This document shows positions 38,572-50,120 of a DNA stretch of 64,000 bases, piece by piece. The translations under genes were made by a program, and so were the position numbers. Within the stretch, counting starts at the first letter, position 1; every line of letters starts with the position of its first letter. The stretch spans positions 253,820 through 317,819 of the forward strand of contig CAJJDP010000003.1 in the NCBI GenBank assembly GCA_905182995.1, given 5' to 3'. Under the pieces are notes generated by a model. That model was given only the letters and a program-made list of their open reading frames with translations, ran no database searches and was not told the DNA's origin. Origin of the DNA: Paramecium octaurelia (lineage: Eukaryota; Ciliophora; Oligohymenophorea; Peniculida; Parameciidae).

Positions 38572-38996
38572 GCATATATTTTAAGCAATATAGTTATTTG
38601 ATTATTTCATTATTTCAAACGAAATTATTCTTTAATAATTAATTACTCTGTATTCATATATTCATACTCCTAAGGGTTAAGACTAAATTTGTAAATAAAC
38701 TCTAAAAAGATTAGATTGTATATATATTAAAATATGTATATTTGAAATGATTTTCTTTAATTTTCAAAAATCATTCGATATAATTTCATGAACTTAAATT
38801 ATTTTATACTTTCAATTCCTACTAAAAGTATTTAAGGTTCTATTAAAACATTATTATTGGTAAACAGATTATAAAAGATATTAATAGTTAATTTCTATTG
38901 GATTCTATTTGAATTCAAGGTATTAAGATTTAAATAGTCTAGTTGTACTTTATAAACTTTACCTAAATTATTATATTTATTTTACAAAAATAATTA
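38572..38996. other. Intergenic stretch
   Basis: About 425 nt between codirectional genes, AT-rich with frequent TGA and no coding frame. Confidence 0.45.
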
Positions 38997-41900
38997 ATGA
39001 ATGAAATAAAATAAAATGAATATTTATTAAAAAATAGAAAAGAAAAAGAATGGCTGAATAGAAAATAATTAAAATTTTTAAGAGACACAGCCGTTACGAG
39101 TGATGACTCAGGAGATGAATTTGAGAAACAAAAATAATTCGAAATTTTTATAAAATAAAAGAAATAATTTCAATGGGAAGAAAGAAGCTTAACCATTTTC
39201 AGTCTAAAATTCGGTAAAGTATACTCTGAAGTCATATGTCTCAATATCAATCATTACTTAATGTAACTTGGTAATTTATTCAAAAAAATCACGAAACACT
39301 TGACTCCTTTACCACCTTATATTATTACGCCTGATGGATCAATTAAAATGATTTGGGATTTATTGTGTTTATCATTTGTGATTTATGAAATGATTAGTAT
39401 TCCATTTTAAATAAGTTTTGAAATTGAAATTAGTAAGGAAATCTCGATGGCTTCTTTAGGAGTGTTTGCTTTGGATATTCTCTTGAATTTTAACACCGGA
39501 GTCTATTTGGATGGTATATTATCGATGAAAAGAGATAAAATAATAAGGAATTACCTCTCATTTTGGTTTTGGATTGATTTAATTTCAACCTTTCCATATG
39601 ACATAATTATTGATGAATCAGAATCACTGATACAAAGTGCAAAATTACTAAGGTTATTTAAATTTTTGAAATTTATCCATATATTAAAACTTCTAAGATT
39701 GGCTAAATTAAAAAAGATTATTGACATATTAGATGAGGTTATTTAAAATATCAGGATACTCGGTATAGTAATAACCTTTTGTAAACTATTTGTCTTCGTC
39801 TTGTTCTTAGCTCATGTATTAGGATGTATATTCCATTATGCCTCCAGAGAAGAATCAAATTCATGGCTAGGAGATAATGAAAATGCTGATTGGTAAATAA
39901 GATATATCTATTCCTTATATTGGGGTATTGCCACTATGACTACTGTCGGTTATGGAGATATCAGTCCCACAACTACAACAGAGAGAGGATTAGGAATTAT
40001 TTTATTGTTAGTCGCATGTGGAGGATTTGCATTTACTATGAATTCAATTGGTTTCGCATTATCCTCTTTGGAAGAGAGGACAAATGTTAGAAAATCAAAA
40101 GTTAACGTTCTGAATAGATATATGAAATAAGCAAATATACCTGATGGGTTACAAAATAAGGTTAGGAAATACCTAGAATATGTATGGGATAGTCATTAAA
40201 TTTTATTAAATGATATCACTAGTTTACTTTCACAGGAATTATGTAAGGACATTTTGGAGTAGGTGAATGGCAAATTATTTGGACATATTGATATATTCTG
40301 GTAGTTTCATTCATATAAATTTTTGGTAGAAGGAATCATTCCAATTTTAGAGGATAAATTATATTTACCGGAGGAAGTCATTTTTAATGAAATTCCTTCT
40401 ACTAATTATGATTTATTCTTAATTTAAAAAGGAGAGGTCAGTATATATTTTATGAAAACGAATATTGTAATTGATAATAAAACTAAATATGATTACTTTG
40501 GAGAAATCAGTTTCTTTACAAATTAAGTAAGATCTGCTAGTGCTTAAAGTAAATAGTTTTCTCACATTTTTATCTTAAATCAAAGTAAATACTTAGAGAT
40601 TGCAAAAATTTATCCAAGAGATTTATAACAATATTTTAATATTCGAAATTCTATTTTATTTGAAAAGGATTATAGTTTTATATAAGTAAGATGTTATGTT
40701 TGCTAAATGGATGATCATCTTGCTAAGGAATGCCCAGTATTACATTTTTAAGTGTAATTATTCTAACTATAATAGTAACGCTCCTCACTTTTTATCATTT
40801 TTACATCAATATTATAGAGTATATTAGGCTTCCTATATCAGGAAAGATAGAATCGATTTTAATGCAAGATCCTCTTCCTACTAAATCCAATAATCCTAAA
40901 GAAGATTCTTATAAATAAATTCCAGAAGATAAACCTATGTTAATTCTAAAGGACCCAGAAATTCATTTTTTGTTGACTATTACGACGTTGATTTTGAAGA
41001 TTTATATAAAAATGACAAATAACCATCGAGACTGATGGCAGCTCTCAAAAACACTTATTTTAATAATAAAAACAAAAAAAAATTTGATTTGTTAAACATG
41101 AATATCGATTCTCCTTTGAGTTCCAAAAGATCAATTGGAGCGATCACATAAAGAATAATGATTGAAGAACAACAAATAGATCAAATAGCATCTGATAGAT
41201 TTAATGACCTTTTAGATTAAATTAATACAATTAAATAGAAAAAACGATCGTTTACACATATTCATTTTACATTATTACCAGAATTTGAGAAAATATAAAT
41301 ATACAATAACTTTAGTTAATGGTACAACATTGAAAATGTATTGGAAAGGTACAAGATAGTTTAACAAAAAGGTCTAATGTCTTAAATACCTCACAAGTAC
41401 ACTCGATTTGGATTAGAAGAGTTTATATCTTATCAATAATATTATTGTTTTTACCTAAAGAAAAGTGATATTTATAGATATTACACAAAATGTCATTAGA
41501 ATTAAGGGGATGTCTATTACGGATTTGAGAATGAGAGAATATTTAACTTAAATAGAGTAGAGAAGAAGAGAAGTAAATATATAAAAGTTGATNGACATTT
41601 TGGAGTAGGTGAATGGCAAATTATTTGGACATATTGATATATTCTGGTAGTTTCATTCATATAAATTTTTGGTAGAAGGAATCATTCCAATTTTAGAGGA
41701 TAAATTATATTTACCGGAGGAAGTCATTTTTAATGAAATTCCTTCTACTAATTATGATTTATTCTTAATTTAAAAAGGAGAGGTCAGTATATATTTTATG
41801 AAAACGAATATTGTAATTGATAATAAAACTAAATATGATTACTTTGGAGAAATCAGTTTCTTTACAAATTAAGTAAGATCTGCTAGTGCTTAAAGTAAAT

Positions 41901-43214
41901 AGTTTTCTCACATTTTTATCTTAAATCAAAGTAAATACTTAGAGATTGCAAAAATTTATCCAAGAGATTTATAACAATATTTTAATATTCGAAATTCTAT
42001 TTTATTTGAAAAGGATTATAGTTTTATATAAGTAAGATGTTATGTTTGCTAAATGGATGATCATCTTGCTAAGGAATGCCCAGTATTACATTTTTAAGTG
42101 TAATTATTCTAACTATAATAGTAACGCTCCTCACTTTTTATCATTTTTACATCAATATTATAGAGTATATTAGGCTTCCTATATCAGGAAAGATAGAATC
42201 GATTTTAATGCAAGATCCTCTTCCTACTAAATCCAATAATCCTAAAGAAGATTCTTATAAATAAATTCCAGAAGATAAACCTATGTTAATTCTAAAGGAC
42301 CCAGAAATTCATTTTTTGTTGACTATTACGACGTTGATTTTGAAGATTTATATAAAAATGACAAATAACCATCGAGACTGATGGCAGCTCTCAAAAACAC
42401 TTATTTTAATAATAAAAACAAAAAAAAATTTGATTTGTTAAACATGAATATCGATTCTCCTTTGAGTTCCAAAAGATCAATTGGAGCGATCACATAAAGA
42501 ATAATGATTGAAGAACAACAAATAGATCAAATAGCATCTGATAGATTTAATGACCTTTTAGATTAAATTAATACAATTAAATAGAAAAAACGATCGTTTA
42601 CACATATTCATTTTACATTATTACCAGAATTTGAGAAAATATAAATATACAATAACTTTAGTTAATGGTACAACATTGAAAATGTATTGGAAAGGTACAA
42701 GATAGTTTAACAAAAAGGTCTAATGTCTTAAATACCTCACAAGTACACTCGATTTGGATTAGAAGAGTTTATATCTTATCAATAATATTATTGTTTTTAC
42801 CTAAAGAAAAGTGATATTTATAGATATTACACAAAATGTCATTAGAATTAAGGGGATGTCTATTACGGATTTGAGAATGAGAGAATATTTAACTTAAATA
42901 GAGTAGAGAAGAAGAGAAGTAAATATATAAAAGTTGATAAAGTATTGTTTAATCTAAAAATTAGTTTAGGAGGCAGGACTTTATAAAGCAACAGAAATCA
43001 AATGTCTGATGAAAAGGTAGATCTTGTAGAGTATCTTGTATAATTTTTGTTTCAATCTATAAAGAATTTTGAAAAATAATACTTTTTTCATTTAAATTAA
43101 ATAATATTCTCTTATTTTCATTGTCATTCTAAATAGATAATGAATAACCATGAAGATCAGGAGACATAAAGAATAAGAATATTGAAAATAAATGAATAAA
43201 GCACAAAAATATGA
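38997..43214 (+). CDS. Cyclic-nucleotide-binding voltage-type K+ channel with zinc-knuckle tail, interrupted by assembly duplication
   Basis: As given the frame runs through a tandem duplicated segment and an N. Removing one copy (1,346 nt) and one 22-nt intron leaves exactly 949 residues. Domains in order: N-terminal cytosolic region; six transmembrane helices with a basic S4 (KLLRLFKFLKFIHILKLLRL); pore with the K+ filter TTVGYGDIS; C-linker; cyclic-nucleotide-binding domain (EVIFNEIPSTNYDLFLIQKGEVSIYF, KYDYFGEISFF); then a CCHC zinc knuckle CYVCQMDDHLAKEC; and a long hydrophilic tail. This is an EAG/HCN/CNG-type ciliate channel. K+ selectivity follows from GYGD. Ciliate membranes use many such channels for swimming behaviour. 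The stop (43,212-43,214) is 11 nt from the convergent stop of the next gene. Confidence 0.8.
40248..41592 (+). repeat. Copy 1 of exact 1,345-bp tandem duplication
   Basis: Starts at GACATTTTGGAGTAGG inside the channel C-linker and runs to GTTGAT before the N. Matches copy 2 (41,594-42,938) base for base wherever I compared them, including the same 22-nt intron. Confidence 0.9.
41593..41593. other. Single N: assembly join
   Basis: The only ambiguous base in the window, between the end of copy 1 and the start of copy 2; a scaffold gap of unknown size was probably written as one N. Confidence 0.9.
41594..42938 (+). repeat. Copy 2 of exact 1,345-bp tandem duplication
   Basis: Second copy of the segment starting at 40,248. 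Unlike copy 1 it continues into the rest of the channel tail and the true stop codon. Confidence 0.9.
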
Positions 43215-43225
43215 AGTTTGTTAAT

Positions 43226-44136
43226 TCATTCATCCTAAATTAGCTGATATTATTCATCAAAATAAAATCTAAAGTTTTTCTCTCTTCTGATGATTTTTTC
43301 TTATTCATTTGATCCATCTGAATAAACAGAAGGGTCTTTTTGATGTAATTGTTAAATTTGATTGAATTAGTTTTCCTCATCTGAATCATCACTAATAGAG
43401 TCATCATCATCTTCACTAGATTCAACTTTTTTAGCTTTTGGTTTTTTTGATTATTCTGTTTTTTTCTAAGTAACTTTTTATTGTTGTTGAATTTAAACAT
43501 TTTTTTTATTCTTTTTTTTATTATCTTCTTCTTCACTTTCATCATCCTCATCATCATCTTAATCATCATCCTCACCTTCATCATTATCATTATCTTCCCA
43601 TAATTCTTCATCTTCTTCATCAATATAATCTTTTTTGTATTAAACTATGACTTATTCTCCAGTTTCTGAGTCAATAAACTTTTTATTATGTCTATCCCAT
43701 GTTATTTCACCTATTAATATTTAAAAGAATTTACCTTTTTCAATTTTTCTAAGAACAGTTCTTTTTGATCTCTCTCTTAAACATTTTAGTGTTTCATCCA
43801 TTTCTTCACCACTTGAACTGTCATCATTTAATTCAATAGGTTCTGCGCATTTAGAGCATTATCTCAATTCATCAGAACAGGCATCACATAATCTTCTGTA
43901 AGCCTTAAAGATGTTTTTCTTTTCGCATTTGTAGCATCTTGATAAATCATGGGGAGTCTTGTATTTGCCATATTTAATTTTCCATTCAATCTAAGCCAAA
44001 CACAATTCGCATAATCTAATTTAATGTTAAAAGTATACCTATCTAGAGAGGCATTCTAAACCTTCTCTGAGTAGTGGTCATGAAATCTCATTTTGAATGC
44101 AACCTTGTTTTAATATTTTGGTGCTCCCTTTTTCAT
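43226..44136 (-). CDS. C9orf85 (DUF2039) homologue with acidic/basic tail
   Basis: Three exons with introns of 23 and 24 nt give exactly 287 residues. The N-terminal 95 residues match C9orf85/DUF2039: PKYQNKVAFK, CELCLAQIEWKIKYGKYKT, CYKCEKKNIFKAYRRLCDACS and QCSKCAEP, that is, four CxxC pairs that likely bind zinc. The human protein is about 180 residues. Here the rest is a long low-complexity tail, first very acidic (EDNDNDEGEDDDQDDDEDD) and then Lys/Gln-rich. The cellular role of the family is unknown. Its start codon is only 50 nt from the divergent start at 44,187. Confidence 0.8.
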
Positions 44137-44186
44137 TAATTAAATTGTTTATTTTTATGAATACTAAAATAGATATCCCTTAATTT

Positions 44187-44799
44187 ATGAAAGATTAGTT
44201 ACGCAAGGAAACAATTAGTCCTGAACCAGAAAAATAAAAACCATTAAATTTTCATAGAAGATTTACAAGTTCACAGATTGAAAGTGCTGGAAAAAATCAA
44301 ATATCCTCTAAGCATTTAACTAATAAAATTTCAAGTATGACACTTTGAATCAATTGTAGTGCAAGGTTTATAGTAATTGCTTAAGGTGGGTCCACAGAAT
44401 AAAGTGCTTCAACCTAAAGTTTACTCATAGATGCTTATTCATGAGAGCTTTTCTTAATAATACTTAAAGGACTTGAGTGCAGCTTACACTCCCAACCAAT
44501 AAGCAACCATTCAGAACAACTTCTTTAAAAAAGCAACATTGTCATAAAATTCAACAATGACGAGCAGCATAAAACCGAGAATGAGAAGTGCTAACAAAGA
44601 AACCATCAAGAGGAAATCGCAAAATGAAACTACATAGTTGTTATCAACTAGAGAAAAGGATAGATAAACTATTGTTTAGTTATAGGAGATAGTGCAAAGG
44701 ACGAATTCATTGTTGTAGCAATATCAGAATGAAATTTGTAAACATATCAAAGAAAAGGAGGATTTAGTTAATATCATCCAACAATTGCAAAAGCTCTGA
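44187..44799 (+). CDS. Hypothetical protein, 195 residues
   Basis: Two exons with one 25-nt intron give exactly 195 residues. Basic and Ser/Gln/Thr-rich N-terminal two thirds (LNFHRRFTSSQIES, KVYSQMLIHESFSQQYLKD, STMTSSIKPRMRSANKE), then a short coiled coil at the C-terminus (KDRQTIVQLQEIVQRTNSLLQQYQNEICKHIKEKEDLVNIIQQLQ). No family recognised. It shares a 50-nt divergent promoter interval with the C9orf85 homologue. Confidence 0.6.
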
Positions 44800-45066
44800 G
44801 TTTTTTTTCAATATTGTTTTAATCGTTTGTGTTTTTAACGTTTAATTTTTAAATTTGACTTCTTTATACTTAACAAATATATAAATTCAACCATATGTTC
44901 ATTTAATTTAACTGATTCAAAATAGATTACTTATAAAATCTGAGATTATTTTTCATCAATCATCTTTATAAATAATGTTATTTTTTTGATTTAAGATTGA
45001 CATGAGTGTTTTTAATATTTATAAATTATAAGAATATACATATTTAATTTGCTTTTTGATAATGTT

Positions 45067-46526
45067 TCAAGATTGTTTAACTTGTTCAGATTCAAATCTT
45101 CTAAATTTGGTCTTGAAAAAGAAAATGATGTATAAATAAAATGGAGCCAGTATAATTAGAATTACCCAAAGGCCGCAATCATGAAATACCTCTAGAAAAA
45201 GAATGTAATTCAAAATGAAGCCGAGAAGCTAGGAATCAAAATAAATAGTACATTTGAAACCTACATCATTACTGTAGTTAAGACCAATTCGAAACAAGGG
45301 AACATCTTCTCAACGTAGCATTGGATAGCTAATGGCAGAAATGAATTCAAACCAAAACCAATGGCTCCTGAAAATATGATTATCCAAGTATCATTGACTA
45401 CATCTATCAGCAAGACTTTGACTAGGATTCCTGCCATTCCAATAGTCATGAAAGCTTTATTGAGTATATCATAATGAGGCTTGATGTTCAATTTTAATTG
45501 ATAATCAATATATAAACTTGCAATAGTTCCCCCGATGGTACCTGTAGCGCAATAAACGATACTCACATATCCAATTTCCTTCTGAGAATAGCCAAATGGT
45601 TCTAATAGGATAGCAACAACGACCATGTAGGCCCAAGCAGCCCCTATAAACATGGACATTGAGAATAAATCCAAAATAGATTCAAGATTCCTAAAAGCCC
45701 TTTTGAATGATTTCATTATAAGCATTTTTTCTGAAGCCAAAATAATTTAGATAAATATTTACAGCTGAAAAAGAAGGAGGAGAAAGTGGTTTATTTTTGA
45801 TCATTAATAAACACAAGACGAACGCAACAGTATTCATTATAGAGTAGAGCAGATTCATAAAGTCTATTTCCTTAATGATTTCATCTTGTTTATTCGAAAG
45901 TTCTTCGAAAGTGATGGAGGAATAGAAAATCGAAAAGTTTAATCCTACCAAATTCAAGAAGCTTCCCAAACAAGTTGATACAGTTCTCTCGTGAACCGGA
46001 AACCACCTGTCTGAAATATCTATTCATTTAATTAAGAGGATGAATTACATGCCGGAGCTGCTAAAATGAATATTTAACCTATTCCGATCAAAACGAATCC
46101 TATCATAGCTATTGCGTAGTTTTGATGAGCCAAATATATTGTCCATTGACCTTAGATATAAGCATTTGACTACCCGATGAAGTTAAAAATGCAGCCAAAA
46201 ACAAAGAGTAATCAAGTCTAATATCCATTGGTTTAATACTAAATGGCGCAAGTAGAAAATAGGTTATGTAATAACAAATGCTAAACCAGGCCACACCATC
46301 CTCATCTACATCATAATAGGAGGCTGCCATTTTTAAAATAGGAGTGTATTGTACAAACCCTAAGGCATTGCAAAATCTGAACTTAAAATTTGATTGATTA
46401 CGTAAATGCACAAAATGCCAATAATACGAGCCACCTTTATTTATATATTTTGTATTGTTGTTTCTTCGAATAATAGATGAAAATGAACCTCTGACGAATT
46501 ATCTTTTGCTTTTAGCATAAACTCAT
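45067..46526 (-). CDS. SLC49/FLVCR-like MFS transporter (copy A), one intron without an AG acceptor
   Basis: Twelve-helix MFS transporter. Landmarks: RWLVLLAFCAFTFCNALGFVQYTPI in helix 1, SICYYITYFLLAPFSI, GFVLIGIGQIFILAAPA, SDRWFPVHERTVSTCLGS, GYVSIVYCATGTIGG, NSFLPLAIQCYVEKMFP. These match the SLC49 group (FLVCR1/2, DIRC2), which move choline, haem or related solutes. Five introns are needed for 444 residues. The fourth (45,738-45,762, 25 nt) ends TTTTG rather than AG on the coding strand. It sits exactly where copy B has a normal intron, and excising it gives the right frame. Without it, or using the next AG, translation stops early. The gene may be broken, mis-read or oddly spliced. Substrate unknown. 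Confidence 0.7.
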
Positions 46527-46625
46527 CGAAACTCGAATTATAAACCAACATTAATTATATGAATATTGCGTGATAAAATTATATATAAATTAGATAACAA
46601 TTGTTAAGAAAAACAAACATGGAAA

Positions 46626-48047
46626 TCAAGCAGCAGCTGCTTATTATTCCATTTCCAAACGGAGGAACTTCGTCTTGTATCCAAATATCAAATACAGGTA
46701 AAATGGTCCCATTGCCACCAAAATGACCCACAATCCAACATCCAGGAACACCTCCAGAATCAAAATGTAATTCAGAATAAAACCAAATAACTTTGAATTA
46801 ATGATGAACATTATACATTTGACATTTGCATTATCGCAGTGGTTAATACTAACTCAAATGAAGGGAATAGCTTTTCTATGTAGCATTGCAAAGCCAAGGG
46901 AAGGAATGAATTTAGCCCAAAGCCAATGATCCCAGATAACACAACAATCACAGTGTCATTAACATAATTGATGATCAATGCCTTTATCAAGATCCCAGCC
47001 ACTCCTATTGTCAAAAACCCTTTTATTAAATAATCATAATGAGGCTTTGAGTTATTTTTTATTTGATAGTCGACATATATACTAGCCAGAGTTCCGCCTA
47101 CTGCTCCAGTAGCTGCGTAGACAATACTCACATAACCTATTTGTTCTGTTGTATAATTGAAAGGAGCCAAGAGAATTGCAATCACAACCATATAGGCCCA
47201 AGATACACCTATGAACATGGAAAATGTTAGCAAATCCATTATTGATTCAAAACTTCTGAATGCCCTTTTAAAAGATGGCAGTATCAGCATTTTTTCAGAT
47301 GCCTATCATTTGTTAATAGTATTACAGCTGATATCGATGGAGGAGTGGCTGGCTTGTTCCTAATCATAGTTACACAAAATATAAAGGCCAACGAAGTAAA
47401 TATAGCAAATAATAAATTCATGAAATCTATTTAGTCGACTATCTCATTATGATCAGTCACATTTTAAAATGTGATAGATGCATAAACAATCGAAAAATTT
47501 AATCCAACCAAATTGAAAAAACTACCTAAACTTGTAGATACAGTTCTCTCATGCATGGGGAACCATCTGTCGGAGATATCTATAACATATATCAAGCATA
47601 TTTACATGCTGGTGCTGCTAAAATAAAAATCTAACCCATCCCTATTAAAATAAACCCTACTAAAGCAAAAGAATAGGTTTATTGAGCTATGTAGATAAAC
47701 CATTAGCCTAAATCAGTTTTCAGTACTTAATACCTAAGGTTGTCACAAAGGCAGCAAGGAATAAGGACAAGTCTAGTCTCTTTTCCAATGGACGTATTGT
47801 AAACGGACAAAATACTACGTATGTAATGTAGTAGCAATTGCTAAACCACACGATGTCTTAGTCAGTTACGCCATAATATTCGGCTGCAAGAGAAAGAATA
47901 GGGGAATATTAGACAAATCCGAGTGCATTTGAGAAGCTATTTCACATGGAAAATGTACGTAAATGTGCAAAATGCGAATAAGACTAACCAACGCCAACGA
48001 TAAGCTTTATACTCTTATGTTTTCAAGGCTTCCTCTGGACCCACCAT
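46626..48047 (-). CDS. SLC49/FLVCR-like MFS transporter (copy B)
   Basis: Six exons with five introns of 22-26 nt give exactly 432 residues. Same family and same intron positions as copy A (for example both split the FT codon in helix 1 and the A-Y/I before SDRWFP). Helix 1: RWLVLFAFCTFTFSNALGFVQYSPI; later IISDRWFPMHERTVSTSLGS-type loop, GYVSIVYAATGAVGG, and NSFLPLALQCYIEKLFPSF. Its C-terminus ends MEQQAAAA. All splice sites are canonical, so this copy is the one expected to work. It lies 99 nt upstream of copy A (48,047 to 46,626, then 46,526), same strand, a recent tandem duplicate. Plasma-membrane or vacuolar solute transport; substrate cannot be told. Confidence 0.8.
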
Positions 48048-48086
48048 AAATAAAAATGATGATTTAATAATATGTAATATTTGTAC

Positions 48087-49260
48087 TCATTTTAATTTGT
48101 ATGTTTGTAATAAATAGCCTCCAAATGCATTCATTTCAACTTTTGGATGAGTTCGATTTTCCAAAACTTAATGATATCTCAGAAAACTATCCAAAACATC
48201 GATTTTACTGCAGAGACCCGATGATAGCAGTTATTCAGCTACCTCATGTAATTTCTCCAAATATGTACTGAATACAACAATTATTCCCCCCACTGCTATT
48301 AAATTCAGGTATTTTTCAAATATTTCTGTGAATTTGAACTCTCCAGCTATCAAAAGACTATTCTATTTATTAATCATACTGAGTATATTTGTTTTGGTTT
48401 TTCTCAATATCCTCCAGATTTTTAATTAGTTTTATACTCTTAAGAATTTCCTCATTGAAATTCATTTGTTAAATTGGCCAATAGTCCCTAAGATTTGATT
48501 TTGTGTGATTCCAAAAGACAGTTGAAATCGATCCTTCGCCATCTAGTCTCTCTGCTACAGCTGAAACTGCAACACCCTAAATAACATGAAATTATAATAC
48601 ATTAGCATTGTCAAACATCAGAATATTTGAATTCGGAGTAATACTTGATAATTACATGAAGAATGCCAAACTGTCGACTCTCATAAAACTATTTTATTTT
48701 ATTTAAGTTTTTACTTAAGTTTTTGAGGAGATTCTAAAAATTGAGTCTTGTGAATATTCTCGATTGTTGTTTTCAAAACCATAAAACAGCAAATGTACTT
48801 TTCCTTCTTTCTCTTTAAATACTTAGCCTTAGAAAATTCAGTTTTTTATTCAAAAGTCTTGCTATTTTGAATGACTTCATCGACTATCTCTTCACCTTCT
48901 TTCTATTTTTTTAATGAAAGTATCTCTTCCTATGTTAACTTTTAAGAATCATTAAAATCAAAAAGATCTTTATTTGTTTTAGTGATTTCAATATTGGCAT
49001 CTTCAATTTAATTGTCTAATTCAGTGTTATCATAAAATTAATCTGAAGATATTTCTACGACTGCATTTGTCTTATCCACTTTCCAAAAGGTATTATATTG
49101 TTTATGAAGAAGTACACCAATATCAAATTTGTGTTTTCTCCAACCTACCATTCTAATATTTTAGATCAATTAATTACTTTTTCTCATTGACTTTAACAAT
49201 TTTGGATTCATTTCTGTTATCTTCTAAGCAGACCCAAGTATCCTCCTCTATGATTTCCAT
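48087..49260 (-). CDS. TRM6: tRNA (adenine-58-N1) methyltransferase non-catalytic subunit TRM6
   Basis: About 359-367 residues, depending on whether one 24-nt in-frame segment is an intron; introns of 25, 26 and 22 nt are clear. Landmarks are the TRM6/Gcd10 core KTEFSKAKYLKRKKEKY, a degenerate SAM-fold segment (NILMFDNANGVAVSAVAERLDGEGSI), and the C-terminal signature LDSFLRYHQVLENRTHPKVEMNAFGGYLLQ, which matches the family end YQVLPxRTHPxMxxxxxGGYLL. TRM6 has lost catalytic residues and binds tRNA together with the catalytic TRM61, making m1A58. The partner TRM61 is not in this window. It starts 103 nt from the p24 gene stop and lies 39 nt from the transporter-B start. Confidence 0.85.
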
Positions 49261-49363
49261 AATTATAAATTTTAATATAAATATTTGTTAAATTCTTTTT
49301 CAATAATACTTTATTATTATTATCTACATAATCAAATAATTTAGAAATTAATTAAGAAGACAT

Positions 49364-50008
49364 TCAAATCATTTTTTTACTTTTCATCACTTTTTTATAT
49401 CTATAAGTTCCAAATACGGTTATTAAGACTGTTACTAAGAGCAGAACAATTGATGAGATTACTATTCTGTATCCCAATTGCTGTAATTGTTGGAGTCTCT
49501 GATCTTATCTTTCTGATAAACTTGAGAACATCCCCTATTATTTTATCAAAAATGAACTACCTTTATGATATCATAAGAGATTTTCATCTAAGCCATAAGA
49601 TTTTCAATAGGCTGTAATTGAGTCATTGGCAATTAGGTATCAATTTTTTAAGATTATTCTTCATTATCTTAAGAGTATTTTAATGAATATAAAATAGTTG
49701 ACGTGCTTAAATTTTATATACATATTTGAATATTGTGGTTATATTTCACTTTAAATTTAAATTGTTGTATTAATTCATTTTGACTCTAATGTAAATAGCC
49801 TTCTTTTTTGAATCTCATCGGATTCTTCGAATAGAGTCAAAAATCATACATATATCTTAATGCTAAAGTCTTTTATTGTGCTGCTAATTTCCCCTATAAC
49901 TGTAAGGCCTTCAGTGAGACTATCACCAAAACAAGTGATCTCCCTTTTTCCTAATGATTAATTGAATTCAATTGCATTGATTTACAAAATGAGTAATAAA
50001 AATAACAT
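49364..50008 (-). CDS. p24/emp24 GOLD-domain cargo receptor
   Basis: Three exons with introns of 25 and 26 nt give exactly 197 residues. The N-terminus MLLFLLLILQINAIEF is a signal peptide. The lumenal part has the GOLD-type ITCFGDSLTEGLTVIGEIS start, a KIYNPMRF turn and a YNHNIQICIQN strand. Then a coiled stretch (LMAQMKISYDIIKG, SSLSERQDQRLQQLQQ) and one transmembrane helix (IVISSIVLLLVTVLITVFG) with a short lysine-rich cytosolic tail (YRYKKVMKSKKMI). This is the p24 plan: cargo receptors of COPI/COPII vesicles between ER and Golgi. The basic tail resembles a COPI-binding dilysine. The GOLD domain is divergent, so the assignment is good but not certain. Confidence 0.7.
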
Positions 50009-50120
50009 TTTTATTTAATTATAAATTTATTTATTCTATAGTGAAATATACTTTATTTTTTAATAGAGGAAAACTTTTGGAAAACACTAAATAAAATTAA
50101 ATGGTTCAATGTAAAATACC

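Noticed and set aside
40248-42938. A second, independent ion-channel domain gene
   Set aside because: The repeat is identical and flanks an N, so a duplicated assembly segment is far more likely than two channel genes.
43240-43623. Met/Lys/Ile-rich minus frame of 127 codons
   Set aside because: It is an out-of-frame reading of the acidic tail of the C9orf85 homologue.
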